From positions 1-40,732 of the forward strand of contig JAWRIT010000100.1 in NCBI GenBank assembly GCA_040268355.1: a stretch of 40,732 bases of DNA. Reading direction: 5' to 3'. This stretch comes from UBA1367 sp040268355 (GTDB taxonomy: Bacteria > Actinomycetota > Coriobacteriia > Coriobacteriales > Atopobiaceae). Positions 8,003-16,165 of the stretch are shown here, in pieces (position 1 is the first letter of the stretch; every line of letters begins with the position of its first letter). The notes beneath the pieces were generated by a model that saw only the letters and a program-made list of their open reading frames with translations, was not told the DNA's origin and searched no databases. The translations under genes and the position numbers were made by a program.

Positions 8003-8319
8003 GAGTTGCTCATCTCCCGTGCGTCTGCGATCAGTTCCTCCAGGCGAGAAAGCTCGCGCCCGAACGCCTGCCGTCCTTCGTCCGTTATCGCGTACTCCTT
8101 CTTGCGGCCCTGCGTCCCCGCTCCCGTCGGTGCGATCCACCCCTTCTTTTGGAGGGCGTCCAGCGCCCCGTAGAGGGTGCCCGCGCCCAGGGAGACACGC
8201 CCGTCGGTCATCTCGGCGATGTCCTTCATCAGGGCATACCCATGTGCGGGACGGTGCAGGCGAAGCAAGATGTAGAACGTCGCCTCGGTCAAGGCGCCTC
8301 CGCTCGCGGCTCTGCTCAC
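7999..8319 (-). CDS. PadR-family transcriptional regulator (module 1)
   Basis: A 106-residue winged-helix repressor. The PadR pattern is clear: TEATFYILLRLHRPAHGYALMKDI, then GAGTLYGALDALQKKGWI as recognition helix and wing, and a short C-terminal helix for dimerisation. The GTG at 8319 is chosen because AAAGGAG lies 5 nt upstream; the GTG two codons earlier would abut that site. The gene is followed by, and overlaps, the DUF2812 gene. A near-consensus promoter with palindromes lies just upstream, so autorepression is likely. The inducer is unknown; PadR proteins often respond to aromatic or membrane-active compounds. Confidence 0.88.
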   Translation of the reverse strand: MSRAASGGALTEATFYILLRLHRPAHGYALMKDIAEMTDGRVSLGAGTLYGALDALQKKGWIAPTGAGTQGRKKEYAITDEGRQAFGRELSRLEELIADAREMSNS

Positions 8320-8336
8320 GGTCACTCCTTTCTCAT

Positions 8337-8391
8337 ACGGTTACCGTTATATCGCTAAGCGTAATATATCGGGTACCGTAATAGTTGTCAA
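8337..8391 (-). promoter_or_regulatory. padR promoter (module 1) with palindromic operator candidates
   Basis: On the minus strand, TTGACA (8386-8391), a 17-nt spacer and TATATT (8363-8368) make a near-perfect sigma70 promoter. The spacer holds a GGTACC-centred palindrome (8372-8377). Downstream of the -10 element lies a perfect 11-bp palindrome, ACGGTTACCGT (8337-8347), and between them CGCTAAGCG (8353-8361). The PadR protein encoded next is the obvious candidate ligand. The remainder of the 380-nt gap up to 8699 holds only the TetR promoter and no convincing gene. Confidence 0.75.
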
Positions 8392-8626
8392 CGACTTTCT
8401 TCGCCTGTTTTGGTACGCGGATTTGAGGGCGGCGGCCGCATCCCTCTCACGTCCACGAATCAGTCGCGAAGAGGGCATAGAGCTCCCGCCGAATGGGTCC
8501 TCTCCTCGAGCCCCAGGTGATGGTGAGCACTCCGTCGGTGCAGGCAGGTCGGGTCCGTAAGGTGACCGATACGAATCTCGGCCTGCAAGTCGATCCGCAT
8601 CTTGCGGCGGTCACCACCTCGCACGC

Positions 8627-8656
8627 TTGACAACGTAGGTAACCTGTGGCTAACTT
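8627..8656 (+). promoter_or_regulatory. Candidate promoter of the TetR gene
   Basis: TTGACA (8627-8632), 18 nt and TAACTT (8651-8656) lie 44 nt before ATG 8700. The spacer includes a small palindrome, AGGTAACCT (8637-8645). The placement argues that translation starts at 8700 rather than at the in-frame GTG 8646, which would lie inside the promoter. Confidence 0.45.
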
Positions 8657-8699
8657 ATTCATTATCGAATTGGGATTTGGGATTGGAACGAAGTCGATC

Positions 8700-9272
8700 A
8701 TGCCTCAAGTGCTGAAAGAGGAAGTACGGAACCGTCTCGTCGCCGCAGCTTCCGACATCTTCTACAAAAGCGGGTTCGCCGACGCACGCCTCTCCGACAT
8801 CGCCCGTCAAGCAGGCGTTTCGACGAGTCTCGTGTACTCCTATTTCAAGAATAAGGAGAGCCTGTTCGAAGCCGTGATCTCCACATTGCCCATGGACTTC
8901 GAGGAGATGGCGCGCGAGGAGGAGGCGTTGAGGGACGGCTCGCCACTCGACAAGTACCAAGCGGTGACCGAGGAGCGCATCAACGTCATCCTCGAGCACC
9001 ACCGCGAGTTCGTGCTGCTCATGGACAAGAGCCATGGCACCGCCTACGAGGGTGCTAAAGACGACTTCATCGAATCCGTCCGGGCCCACATCGAACGCGA
9101 GCTTGAGATGGATGGGAAGGGACCCTTCCCCGCCCTGCTCCCCCACGTGCTTGCCTGCAACTTCGTCGAGGGGCTGCTTGAGGTTGCACGACACTACGAG
9201 AATGCCGCGCAGGCACAGGAGCTTCTCGCGCTGATCGTCGGCTGCTACTACGAGGGCGTGAACTCGTTATGA
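8700..9272 (+). CDS. TetR/AcrR-family regulator
   Basis: A 190-residue TetR-type regulator. The DNA-binding helix-turn-helix is visible at residues about 10-55: AASDIFYKSGFADARLSDIA, then GVSTSLVYSYFKNKESLFEAV. The C-terminal part is the usual variable all-helical ligand and dimer domain. The start was set at ATG 8700 because a promoter candidate overlaps the alternative upstream start. It precedes the first ABC/ECF cassette by 85 nt on the same strand, so it is probably the local regulator of that transport system. A T run at 9305-9311 lies between the genes, so the cassette may also have its own promoter. Confidence 0.85.
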   Translation: MPQVLKEEVRNRLVAAASDIFYKSGFADARLSDIARQAGVSTSLVYSYFKNKESLFEAVISTLPMDFEEMAREEEALRDGSPLDKYQAVTEERINVILEHHREFVLLMDKSHGTAYEGAKDDFIESVRAHIERELEMDGKGPFPALLPHVLACNFVEGLLEVARHYENAAQAQELLALIVGCYYEGVNSL

Positions 9273-9315
9273 GGGCGCAGGGTGACCCTCACACGCAAGG
9301 TCTCTTTTTTTGCTC

Positions 9316-9336
9316 TGAATACCGAATTACTATTCA
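9316..9336 (+). promoter_or_regulatory. Candidate operator before ABC/ECF cassette 1
   Basis: TGAATA (9316-9321) and TATTCA (9331-9336) form an inverted repeat with a 9-nt spacer, centred about 32 nt before the GTG of the first ABC gene. Size and placement fit a TetR-type operator. No strong promoter hexamers are evident, so the call is tentative. Confidence 0.35.
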
Positions 9337-9357
9337 CTATTCTCTGAAGGGACGACC

Positions 9358-11094
9358 GTGAAATCCCAGAGCGAGCTTGTCAACCGTGTGAAGTCCAAAA
9401 GTCGCCTCTCGAACGCTATGACGTGTGCGAGCACTGCCCTCGGCCTCGTGCCGCCGCTTGTCGTGGTGTGGCTTGTGGGAAGCATGTGGCAGAAAACGCT
9501 CGACACGGCTGACATAGGAGGGGCCGCCGTCCTGCTCACGGGAGTGCTCGCCACCAAGGCGGGGCTGACGTACCTGGCGACCTGGCAGGCCCACCGGGTC
9601 GCCTATGGATGCCTCTCGGACCTGCGGCAGGACATCATCTCCAAACTTAGGGAGCTGCCGCTCGGGTTCTTCCAGACACGCAAGGTGGGCGACCTGGCGA
9701 ACATCGTGAAAAACGACGTCGAGCAGGTGGAGGTCTACCTCGCCCACGGGCTGCCCGAAACCATGTCGGCAACGGCCCTTCCGGTGGTGGTGGGACTCGC
9801 CATGGCAGCCCTTGACTGGCGACTGGCGCTCGCGATGGTCTGTGGACTGCCAGCCATGCTGGTCACCAGGCGCATCTCGGCACCGGCGTGGGCACAGGGG
9901 TTTGAGGTCGTCGCGCGCCACACCACGACGATGCAGGAGCGCCTGACCGAGTACGTGTCCACGATCCCGGTCATCAAGGCGTTCGGCAAGAGCGAAGACA
10001 AGACCGAGCAGGTCATTGGGGCGGCCTCCGACTACGTCACCTGGGTGACGAACTCCATGAACGCCATCTCCGTTCCCATGGGGCTCATCAGTCTGTGCAT
10101 GGAGGCGGGGCTCGCGGCAGTCGTCGCAGTCGGTGTCTGGCTCCTGCAGGCTGGCCAGATCGGCGTGGAGCAACTGATCGTCGCCCTCGTGCTCGCCGGC
10201 GCCTTTACCTCGTCGGTGACAAAGACCGCCACGCTCCAGCACTACCGCGTCATGTTCGAGCGGGCCATGTCGGGCATCGCCACCATCCTCGATGCGTCCG
10301 TGCCCAAACGACCGCAGGAAGCCCCCGCGCCCGACGGAGGCGACCTGGTCGTTGCCCATGTCGGCTTTCGTTATCCCGGCACGGACAGGACGGTCCTGCA
10401 GGACGTGAACATCACCTGCCCCACGGCGACCACGACCGCCTTGGTCGGTTCCTCAGGGTGCGGGAAAAGCACGCTCGCGTACCTCATGATGGGCTTTTGG
10501 GATCCGGACGAGGGCCGGGTGTCGGTCGGGGGCGTCAGCCCCAAGGAGGTGCCGGAGCGGGAGTGGACGTCCCTGTTCGCCATCGTCCAGCAGGATGTGT
10601 TCATGTTCAACCTGAGCCTTGCCGAGAACATCCGCATCGGGAGCCAGGACGCGAGCTTCGATCAGGTTGTCGCGGCGGCACGAAAGGCGCGCATCCACGA
10701 CTTCATCATGACCCTCCCGCAGGGCTACGACACACTCGCCGGCGAGGCGGGAAGCAGGTTCTCGGGCGGCGAGCGCCAGCGCCTCTCCATCGCCCGGGCG
10801 ATCCTGAAGGACTGCCCCATCGTCATCCTGGACGAGGCGACCAGCGCGCTTGACGCAGAGAACGAGGCACTCGTGAAGGCGGCCATCGACGAGCTGGGGC
10901 AAGAGAAGACGATCGTGACCATCGCCCACCACCTGGGAACGGTCGCCAGCGCCGACCAGATCGTGGTCATGGATGCCGGTCAGGTGGTTGACGCCGGCTC
11001 CCATGAGGAGCTGCTTGCCCGCTGTGCGACATACCAGAAGATGGTTGCCGACCAGCACCTGGTCGACACCTGGGACATCAAGAGGGGACGATGA
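9358..11094 (+). CDS. ABC transporter, fused permease-ATPase (IrtA/YbtP-like, cassette 1)
   Basis: A 578-residue half-transporter: a type IV exporter-fold membrane domain (about residues 1-310) followed by an ATPase domain. Walker A GSSGCGKST is at residues 364-372; the Q-loop is IVQQDVFMFN, the signature FSGGERQRLS and Walker B IVILDEATSALD. The start is GTG 9358 with GAAGGGA upstream. The next gene overlaps by 4 nt and encodes a second half-transporter, so the pair forms a heterodimer. Proteins of this fold include exporters, but also the siderophore importers IrtAB and YbtPQ. Linkage to ECF genes here makes uptake plausible. The corresponding subunit in cassette 2 is encoded at 23036-24805. 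Confidence 0.88.
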   Translation: MKSQSELVNRVKSKSRLSNAMTCASTALGLVPPLVVVWLVGSMWQKTLDTADIGGAAVLLTGVLATKAGLTYLATWQAHRVAYGCLSDLRQDIISKLRELPLGFFQTRKVGDLANIVKNDVEQVEVYLAHGLPETMSATALPVVVGLAMAALDWRLALAMVCGLPAMLVTRRISAPAWAQGFEVVARHTTTMQERLTEYVSTIPVIKAFGKSEDKTEQVIGAASDYVTWVTNSMNAISVPMGLISLCMEAGLAAVVAVGVWLLQAGQIGVEQLIVALVLAGAFTSSVTKTATLQHYRVMFERAMSGIATILDASVPKRPQEAPAPDGGDLVVAHVGFRYPGTDRTVLQDVNITCPTATTTALVGSSGCGKSTLAYLMMGFWDPDEGRVSVGGVSPKEVPEREWTSLFAIVQQDVFMFNLSLAENIRIGSQDASFDQVVAAARKARIHDFIMTLPQGYDTLAGEAGSRFSGGERQRLSIARAILKDCPIVILDEATSALDAENEALVKAAIDELGQEKTIVTIAHHLGTVASADQIVVMDAGQVVDAGSHEELLARCATYQKMVADQHLVDTWDIKRGR

Positions 11095-12860
11095 TGATCA
11101 CGCAGGTACTGCACACGCTCACTACCGATGGACGACACATGATCGCCCTCAGCGTGATGGGGTTTGCCGTCTCGGCCCTCTGCGGGGTTGCGATCATGCT
11201 TGTAGCTCTCTTCGCGATTGAGGCTGCCCTGAGGAGCGCCCTTGACATCGTCGTCCTTTGCGGCGCGCTCGCCACCCTCCTTGCGGTCAAGACGTTCGCG
11301 GGAATCGTCGCGGACAAGCAGAAGCACGAGGCGGGCTTCGACCTGACCTTTGAGGTGCGCTCGCGCATCGTCCACAAGCTCAAGTCCCTCTCGCTGGGCT
11401 ATTACACGAAGGGGCGGCTGGGAGAGATCAGCGAGATCGTCCACAAGGACGTGGACAACATGGAGCTGATCGTCGGGCATCTCTGGACGCGCATGCTCGC
11501 CGACGTGATCGTCTCGCTGGTCATCCTTGTCGGCTGCGCCCTCTTCGACTGGCGCATGGCCCTGCTCATGCTGTCCACCCTCCCTGTGGGCATTGCCTGG
11601 CTCGTGGTGGGACTCGCGCACGGCGAGCGTCTCGAGGCAGAGGTCGGAGACGCCTCCGCGAGCATGGCCAGTCTGTTCGTCGAGTACGTGCGAGGCATGC
11701 CCCTCCTGAAGGCCTTCTCACGGTGCGCGACGCTCGACGAGCTGCTCGCGGGGGCCGTATCCGACTTTGGGGAGGCGAGCGCACGGGCGTCGCACAATCG
11801 CGCGTTCGTGCTGTCCGTCTACAACCTGATCGTTGACGGAGCGCTTCTGGTCGCCATCATAGGGGGTCTGGTGCTGGTGCGCACGGGTGAGCTTGCTCCC
11901 TTCTCCTTTCTCGTCTTTGTCGTGGTCGCCCCCGAGCTCTACAAACCCTATCTGGCGCTCGAGAGTCACTGGGCGAACTTCCTCAAGGCGAAGGACTCCT
12001 TCGGGCGCATCCAAAAGGTCGCGGGGGCCGCATCGGTCCCGGAACCAAAGCATCCAGCGCGCCCGCACGACCATAGCATCGCGTTCGAGCATGTGGGCTT
12101 CTCCTACGACCCAGACCGCCCCGCCCTGCAGGACGTGAGCTTCTTCGTGCCGGAAGGCAGCCTCTGCGCCCTGGTCGGCGACTCCGGAGCGGGTAAGTCC
12201 ACCGTGGTCAACCTGTTGCTTCGGTTCTGGGACGTTAAGGACGGCTCGATCAGGATCGGTGGGGCCGACATCCGTGACCTACACTACGACGACCTGCTGG
12301 ACCAGATGAGCATCGTCATGCAGGACGTGCGCCTCTTTGCCGACACCGTGGCCGGCAACATCCGCATGGGCAGGGCCGAAGCGACGGACGAGGACGTCAT
12401 CGCCGCAGCGCGGGCGGCACGCATCCACGACTTCATCACGACGTTGCCTGACGGCTACGACACGATGCTCGGGGAGAACGGCGTCGGCCTCTCCGGCGGA
12501 CAGAGGCAGCGTCTCTCGGTGGCGCGGGCCTTCCTCAAGGACGCGCCCATCGTCGTGCTCGACGAGGCGACCGCCAACGTGGACCCCGTCAACGAGGCGC
12601 TCATGCAGGATGCCATCTCCGCGCTGGCGCGGGGCCGGACCGTCCTGGTCATCGCCCACCATCTCGCCACCGTGCGCTCGGCAGACCAGATACTCGTACT
12701 CTCGGAAGGACGGCTCGTGGAACGGGGCACCCATCACGAGCTCATGACCGTACCAGATGGACGATATCGAAGGCTCTGGGAGAGAAGCGTCGGAAAGTGG
12801 CCTGGGGCGGACAGCCCTCCCCACGAATCCAGCCATGACGAGACTGGGAGGCGCTTGTGA
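11091..12860 (+). CDS. ABC transporter, fused permease-ATPase (IrtB/YbtQ-like, cassette 1)
   Basis: A 589-residue half-transporter and partner of the preceding gene, with which it overlaps by ATGA. The membrane domain has about six helices in residues 15-300. The ATPase domain has Walker A GDSGAGKST near residue 363, Q-loop IVMQDVRLF, signature LSGGQRQRLS and Walker B IVVLDEATANVD. The C-terminal 25 residues are a polar extension not needed for the fold. The gene also overlaps the following EcfA gene (GTGA). The run of overlaps argues that the ABC pair and the ECF module are produced together. The partner in cassette 2 is encoded at 21286-23022. Confidence 0.88.
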   Translation: MMITQVLHTLTTDGRHMIALSVMGFAVSALCGVAIMLVALFAIEAALRSALDIVVLCGALATLLAVKTFAGIVADKQKHEAGFDLTFEVRSRIVHKLKSLSLGYYTKGRLGEISEIVHKDVDNMELIVGHLWTRMLADVIVSLVILVGCALFDWRMALLMLSTLPVGIAWLVVGLAHGERLEAEVGDASASMASLFVEYVRGMPLLKAFSRCATLDELLAGAVSDFGEASARASHNRAFVLSVYNLIVDGALLVAIIGGLVLVRTGELAPFSFLVFVVVAPELYKPYLALESHWANFLKAKDSFGRIQKVAGAASVPEPKHPARPHDHSIAFEHVGFSYDPDRPALQDVSFFVPEGSLCALVGDSGAGKSTVVNLLLRFWDVKDGSIRIGGADIRDLHYDDLLDQMSIVMQDVRLFADTVAGNIRMGRAEATDEDVIAAARAARIHDFITTLPDGYDTMLGENGVGLSGGQRQRLSVARAFLKDAPIVVLDEATANVDPVNEALMQDAISALARGRTVLVIAHHLATVRSADQILVLSEGRLVERGTHHELMTVPDGRYRRLWERSVGKWPGADSPPHESSHDETGRRL

Positions 12861-14383
12861 GCCGGCCGATGGCCATCTCGTGCACAGGACTCGGGTTTCG
12901 CTATGCCAGCTCGACAACCGATGCCATCTCGGGTGTGGATCTGGAGCTGGAGAGCGGGTCGCTCGTGGTCATCTCCGGCAGGAGCGGCTCGGGCAAGACG
13001 ACGTTCGCTCGCTGCCTGAACGGCCTCGCCTCGCGCTTCTGGGAGGGTGAGCTGTCGGGTACGATCCGCCTTATGGGAAGAGACGTCACCGGAATGGACG
13101 TCGGGCGAATCGGCAACATGCTTGCTACGGTGTTCCAGGATCCCCGTTCGCAGTTCTTCATGACCGAGACGGACAGCGAGATCGCCTTCGGCTGCCTGAA
13201 CCGGGGCATGGGACGCAGCGAGGCGCTCGTGCGCGTCGAAGAGTCCTACGAGGCGATGTCGATGGGAGATCTCAAGAGCAGGAGCCTCTTCGAGCTCTCG
13301 AGTGGACAGCTCCAAAAAATCGCGATCGGCTCCTGCTACGCCACCGACCCTGACGTATACCTGTTCGACGAGCCATCGGCAAATCTCGATCTCGACGCAA
13401 CGCGTGCGCTCGCCAAGGTCATGCGGACCCTCAAGGCGCAGGGTAAGACCGTGCTTGTGCTCGAGCACCGGCTCTTCTACCTCGCCGAACTGCTCGACCG
13501 CCTGATCGTGTTCGACGAGGGGCGAGTCGCCGCAGACTACACGCGGGCCGAAGCCCTCGCCTTGGATGACAGGCGTCTTGCGGATGCGGGCCTAAGGCCT
13601 CTCTCGCTCGCTGGCCTGCGCCCCCTCCAGGCGTCCGCCCGTACGTCGATGGCAGGACGGCTGGCGAGCGCTCCCATCCTTGAACTGCGCGACCTGTGCT
13701 TCTCGTACGGACGGAGGCGCATGCGAGCCGGCGAGGCACCAGGCTTCGCGTGTGGTCCCGTGAATGTGCGGGCCGAAGGCGGCGAGGTCATTGCCGTCGT
13801 CGGGGAGAACGGGGCAGGCAAAACGACGCTCGCACGCCTGTGCTGCGGCCTTGAGCGTGAGTCAAGTGGGTTGGTGCTGCTGGACGGCAAGGTCTGCCGC
13901 CCTCGCGAACGTCTCGGTCGGGTCGTCCTGGTCGCTCAGGATTCCGACAAGCAGCTCTTTTCTGATTCCGTCTTTGGGGAGCTCTCGCTGGGCAGGAGGC
14001 GCGGAGGCCCGGAGCACCGGCAGATCCTTGCCCGCCTCGGCCTCGAGGGGCTTGAGGACGTCCACCCCCAGGCGCTCTCCCGCGGGCAGAAGCAGCGTCT
14101 GACCATTGCCTGTGCGTGCGTGGCCCAAGCAGACGCGCTCTTTCTTGACGAGCCGACGAGTGGGCTCGACCGGCAGAGCATGATGGCCGTCAGCCAGCTC
14201 GTCAGCGAACTGGCCAAAGACGGGCGTGCGGTGTTTCTGATATCGCACGATCCCGAGTTCCTCTTGGCCACGGCGACGCGGGTGTGGGTCATCGCGGACG
14301 GCACCGTCACCGAGGACCTGCCTCTGGACAGTCGCGGACATGCGCGGATCCTTGGGAGCTGGGGAGAGGGAGGCGCGACATGA
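12857..14383 (+). CDS. ECF transporter ATPase, two fused ATP-binding domains (cassette 1)
   Basis: A 508-residue protein with two ABC ATPase domains in tandem, equivalent to EcfA1 plus EcfA2. The first domain has Walker A GRSGSGKTT (41-49), Q-loop VFQDPRSQFF, signature ELSSGQ and Walker B YLFDEPSANLD. The second has Walker A GENGAGKTT (316-324), signature LSRGQKQR and Walker B LFLDEPTSGLD. Both signatures deviate from LSGGQ. There is no membrane segment. It starts at GTG 12857 inside the previous stop (GTGA) and ends in ATGA overlap with the EcfT gene. It energises transport through EcfT and the MptD-type S subunit. Confidence 0.9.
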   Translation: MSRPMAISCTGLGFRYASSTTDAISGVDLELESGSLVVISGRSGSGKTTFARCLNGLASRFWEGELSGTIRLMGRDVTGMDVGRIGNMLATVFQDPRSQFFMTETDSEIAFGCLNRGMGRSEALVRVEESYEAMSMGDLKSRSLFELSSGQLQKIAIGSCYATDPDVYLFDEPSANLDLDATRALAKVMRTLKAQGKTVLVLEHRLFYLAELLDRLIVFDEGRVAADYTRAEALALDDRRLADAGLRPLSLAGLRPLQASARTSMAGRLASAPILELRDLCFSYGRRRMRAGEAPGFACGPVNVRAEGGEVIAVVGENGAGKTTLARLCCGLERESSGLVLLDGKVCRPRERLGRVVLVAQDSDKQLFSDSVFGELSLGRRRGGPEHRQILARLGLEGLEDVHPQALSRGQKQRLTIACACVAQADALFLDEPTSGLDRQSMMAVSQLVSELAKDGRAVFLISHDPEFLLATATRVWVIADGTVTEDLPLDSRGHARILGSWGEGGAT

Positions 14384-15078
14384 GCAGGCGCGTCGATCCC
14401 CGTACGGTGCTGCTTGTCGTGGGCGTCATCGGGACCCTCGCCATCGTGGCCAACCAGCCTACCTCGACGCATGCGACCTTTGCCTTCGCGGTCCTGCTCT
14501 GCCTGATCTTTGGCAGCGTCGGCACCACGCTGGTCGCCGTGGTGGCCTACTTCGCGGCGCAAGCCATGGCCAGGGGCGCCTGGATGCTTGGGGGTCCCGC
14601 CTCGGTCGCCCTCGTCATGCTCTCCTACATGGCGCAGAAGCTGCTGGTGTTTGTCCTGCTCGGTGCGTTCGTCTCTCGGGCGACGACCTTCGAGGGCATC
14701 GGTGCCGCCCTTGCGCGCATGCATGCGCCGCGGGCCATCACGCTGCCGCTGATGGTGATGCTTCGCTTCGCGCCCACTATCCACTCCGATGCCCATGCGC
14801 TCATCGACAGCCTGAGGACCAGAGGAATCATCGACTCCGCCTCATGGCTTCTCGTCCATCCCGGTGCGTTGGTCGAGCTGGTCGTCGTCCCGCTGCTGAT
14901 GCACGCCACGCGGGTGGCGGACGACCTTTCGGCCTCGGGGCTTACGAGGGGACTCGGACAAGTGCGCGGCCCCGCCAGCATCTACCCGCTGGGGTTCTCG
15001 ACAGCAGACGCCGCCCTCGCGATCCTGACCCTATCGTGGGGGACGATGCTCGTGTGGCTTCAGACATCGACCGGCTAA
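14380..15078 (+). CDS. ECF transporter transmembrane subunit EcfT (cassette 1)
   Basis: A 232-residue membrane protein with about five to six hydrophobic helices and two cytoplasmic coupling regions. Family-type Arg-Gly motifs are seen in SLRTRGI and SGLTRGL, preceded by the typical LMVMLRFAPTI stretch. It couples the ATPases to the substrate-binding S protein. Its ATG overlaps the EcfA stop codon, and the S-component gene follows after 38 nt with its own GAAAGGA ribosome site. The order A-T-S with a dedicated S subunit suggests a group I-like arrangement serving one substrate. Confidence 0.85.
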   Translation: MSRRVDPRTVLLVVGVIGTLAIVANQPTSTHATFAFAVLLCLIFGSVGTTLVAVVAYFAAQAMARGAWMLGGPASVALVMLSYMAQKLLVFVLLGAFVSRATTFEGIGAALARMHAPRAITLPLMVMLRFAPTIHSDAHALIDSLRTRGIIDSASWLLVHPGALVELVVVPLLMHATRVADDLSASGLTRGLGQVRGPASIYPLGFSTADAALAILTLSWGTMLVWLQTSTG

Positions 15079-15116
15079 CGGGGGCGGCCATCACAGACGA
15101 ACGAAAGGAACGCATC

Positions 15117-15731
15117 ATGCAGAAGAGCAGGAAGCCCGTGGTCTTCGTGGGCACCAGAGATCTCGTCACCATCGGCATCTTCGCCGCAATCACCCTCGCC
15201 ATATTCTTCGTTATAGGCGGCATTGCGGGCATGACGGTCATCGGAACCGTCGCAAACATCCCCATCGTGTGCCTGTTCACCGCCACCCCCCATCTGTTGC
15301 TCGCCGCCAAGGTGAAGAGGACGGGGACCATCTTCATCATGGGGGCTGTCAACGTCCTGCCGGGCCTTATGGTGGGCAACCTCGTCGGCATTGCCCTCTC
15401 CCTGGTCGGGTGGGCCGTTGCCGAGCTCATCGCGACATGGGGCAGGTACGGAAGCAGACGAATCCTCGTCTCGGCCTATGTCGTTGGCTGCACCATCCAG
15501 TCTGCGGGCTACACTTTCCCCCTGTACTACTCGAGCGTGCAATACCTGACACAGCGTCAGGAGATGCTTCGCCTGACCGACGAGCTGCTCGAGCGCTACC
15601 TTGCCCTCTTCTCGTGGCCCGTCTGGGGAGCCATGGTCGCGCTCACGGCTCTCACGGCGCTCGTCGGCTCGGTGATCGCGCTGCACCTGATGAGGAGACA
15701 CTTTGTCAAAGCCGGGATCATAGTCGCATAA
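15117..15731 (+). CDS. MptD (Trep_Strep)-family ECF substrate-binding protein (cassette 1)
   Basis: A 204-residue membrane protein with about five or six hydrophobic segments, matching the MptD/Trep_Strep family of putative ECF S components. Key visible parts are the N-terminal RDLVTIGIFAAITLAIFFVI helix, FIMGAVNVLPGLMVGN and the C-terminal LMRRHFVKAGI tail, which is almost the same in the second copy (LLRRHFERSGI at 27048). It should bind the transported compound, which is not known for this family. The length equals that of the paralogue. The ATG at 15117 has GAAAGGA upstream. Confidence 0.82.
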   Translation: MQKSRKPVVFVGTRDLVTIGIFAAITLAIFFVIGGIAGMTVIGTVANIPIVCLFTATPHLLLAAKVKRTGTIFIMGAVNVLPGLMVGNLVGIALSLVGWAVAELIATWGRYGSRRILVSAYVVGCTIQSAGYTFPLYYSSVQYLTQRQEMLRLTDELLERYLALFSWPVWGAMVALTALTALVGSVIALHLMRRHFVKAGIIVA

Positions 15732-15747
15732 GACCAGTTCAACGCAT

Positions 15748-16035
15748 GTGTCAAAGATCGTGCCAAGCGCGATCATATTTCTTCTTGCCATGGGCATCGC
15801 AATGGCTACGGCCATCACCGTCGAGGTCATCAAGAAGCGCCACAACGTCGTGAGCTATCGGGAGGTCGCGGACTTCATGGCCGGCCGCATTATCGAGGGA
15901 GGATCGGATCCCGAGAGCTTCGCACGCAGGCACTCCGTTGCCTCCATGCTGATCAACGGGATCATCAGTGGGCTCGTCGCCTTGCTGATCATCTCGCTCG
16001 TGTACACGCTGGCCAGCCTTCCGCCGCTGTGGTAG
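15748..16035 (+). CDS. Small two-helix membrane protein, unknown
   Basis: A 95-residue product that I do not recognise. It has hydrophobic segments near residues 5-27 and 68-90, separated by a charged middle part (KKRHNVVSYREVADF). The GTG at 15748 lies 16 nt after the S-component stop and lacks a strong ribosome site; GTG 15760 is an alternative. Spacing suggests it is the last gene of cassette 1, but cassette 2 has no counterpart. Coding character (start position, hydrophobic pattern, third-position GC) is reasonable, not certain. Confidence 0.55.
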   Translation: MSKIVPSAIIFLLAMGIAMATAITVEVIKKRHNVVSYREVADFMAGRIIEGGSDPESFARRHSVASMLINGIISGLVALLIISLVYTLASLPPLW

Positions 16036-16165
16036 GAGTGCAGGCACAGACGTTGGGGCGTAGCCCTCCGTTCGGAGTGCCCCCAAGAGCCTTGAGCGTT
16101 TCTTTAGGGTCCGTCGCCAGACTGGAACTCAGTACGAACAGCTCAGAGGCAAGAAGGGGGCACCC

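Noticed and set aside
8447..8701. An 84-codon minus-strand frame in the PadR-TetR gap
   Set aside because: Its start would lie within the TetR promoter and start region, no ribosome site is seen, and the composition is not protein-like.
9279..9311. An intrinsic terminator between the TetR and ABC genes
   Set aside because: The palindrome AGGGTGACCCT and the run of seven T are separated by 15 nt, and the closer possible stem is only 4 bp, so termination is not convincing.
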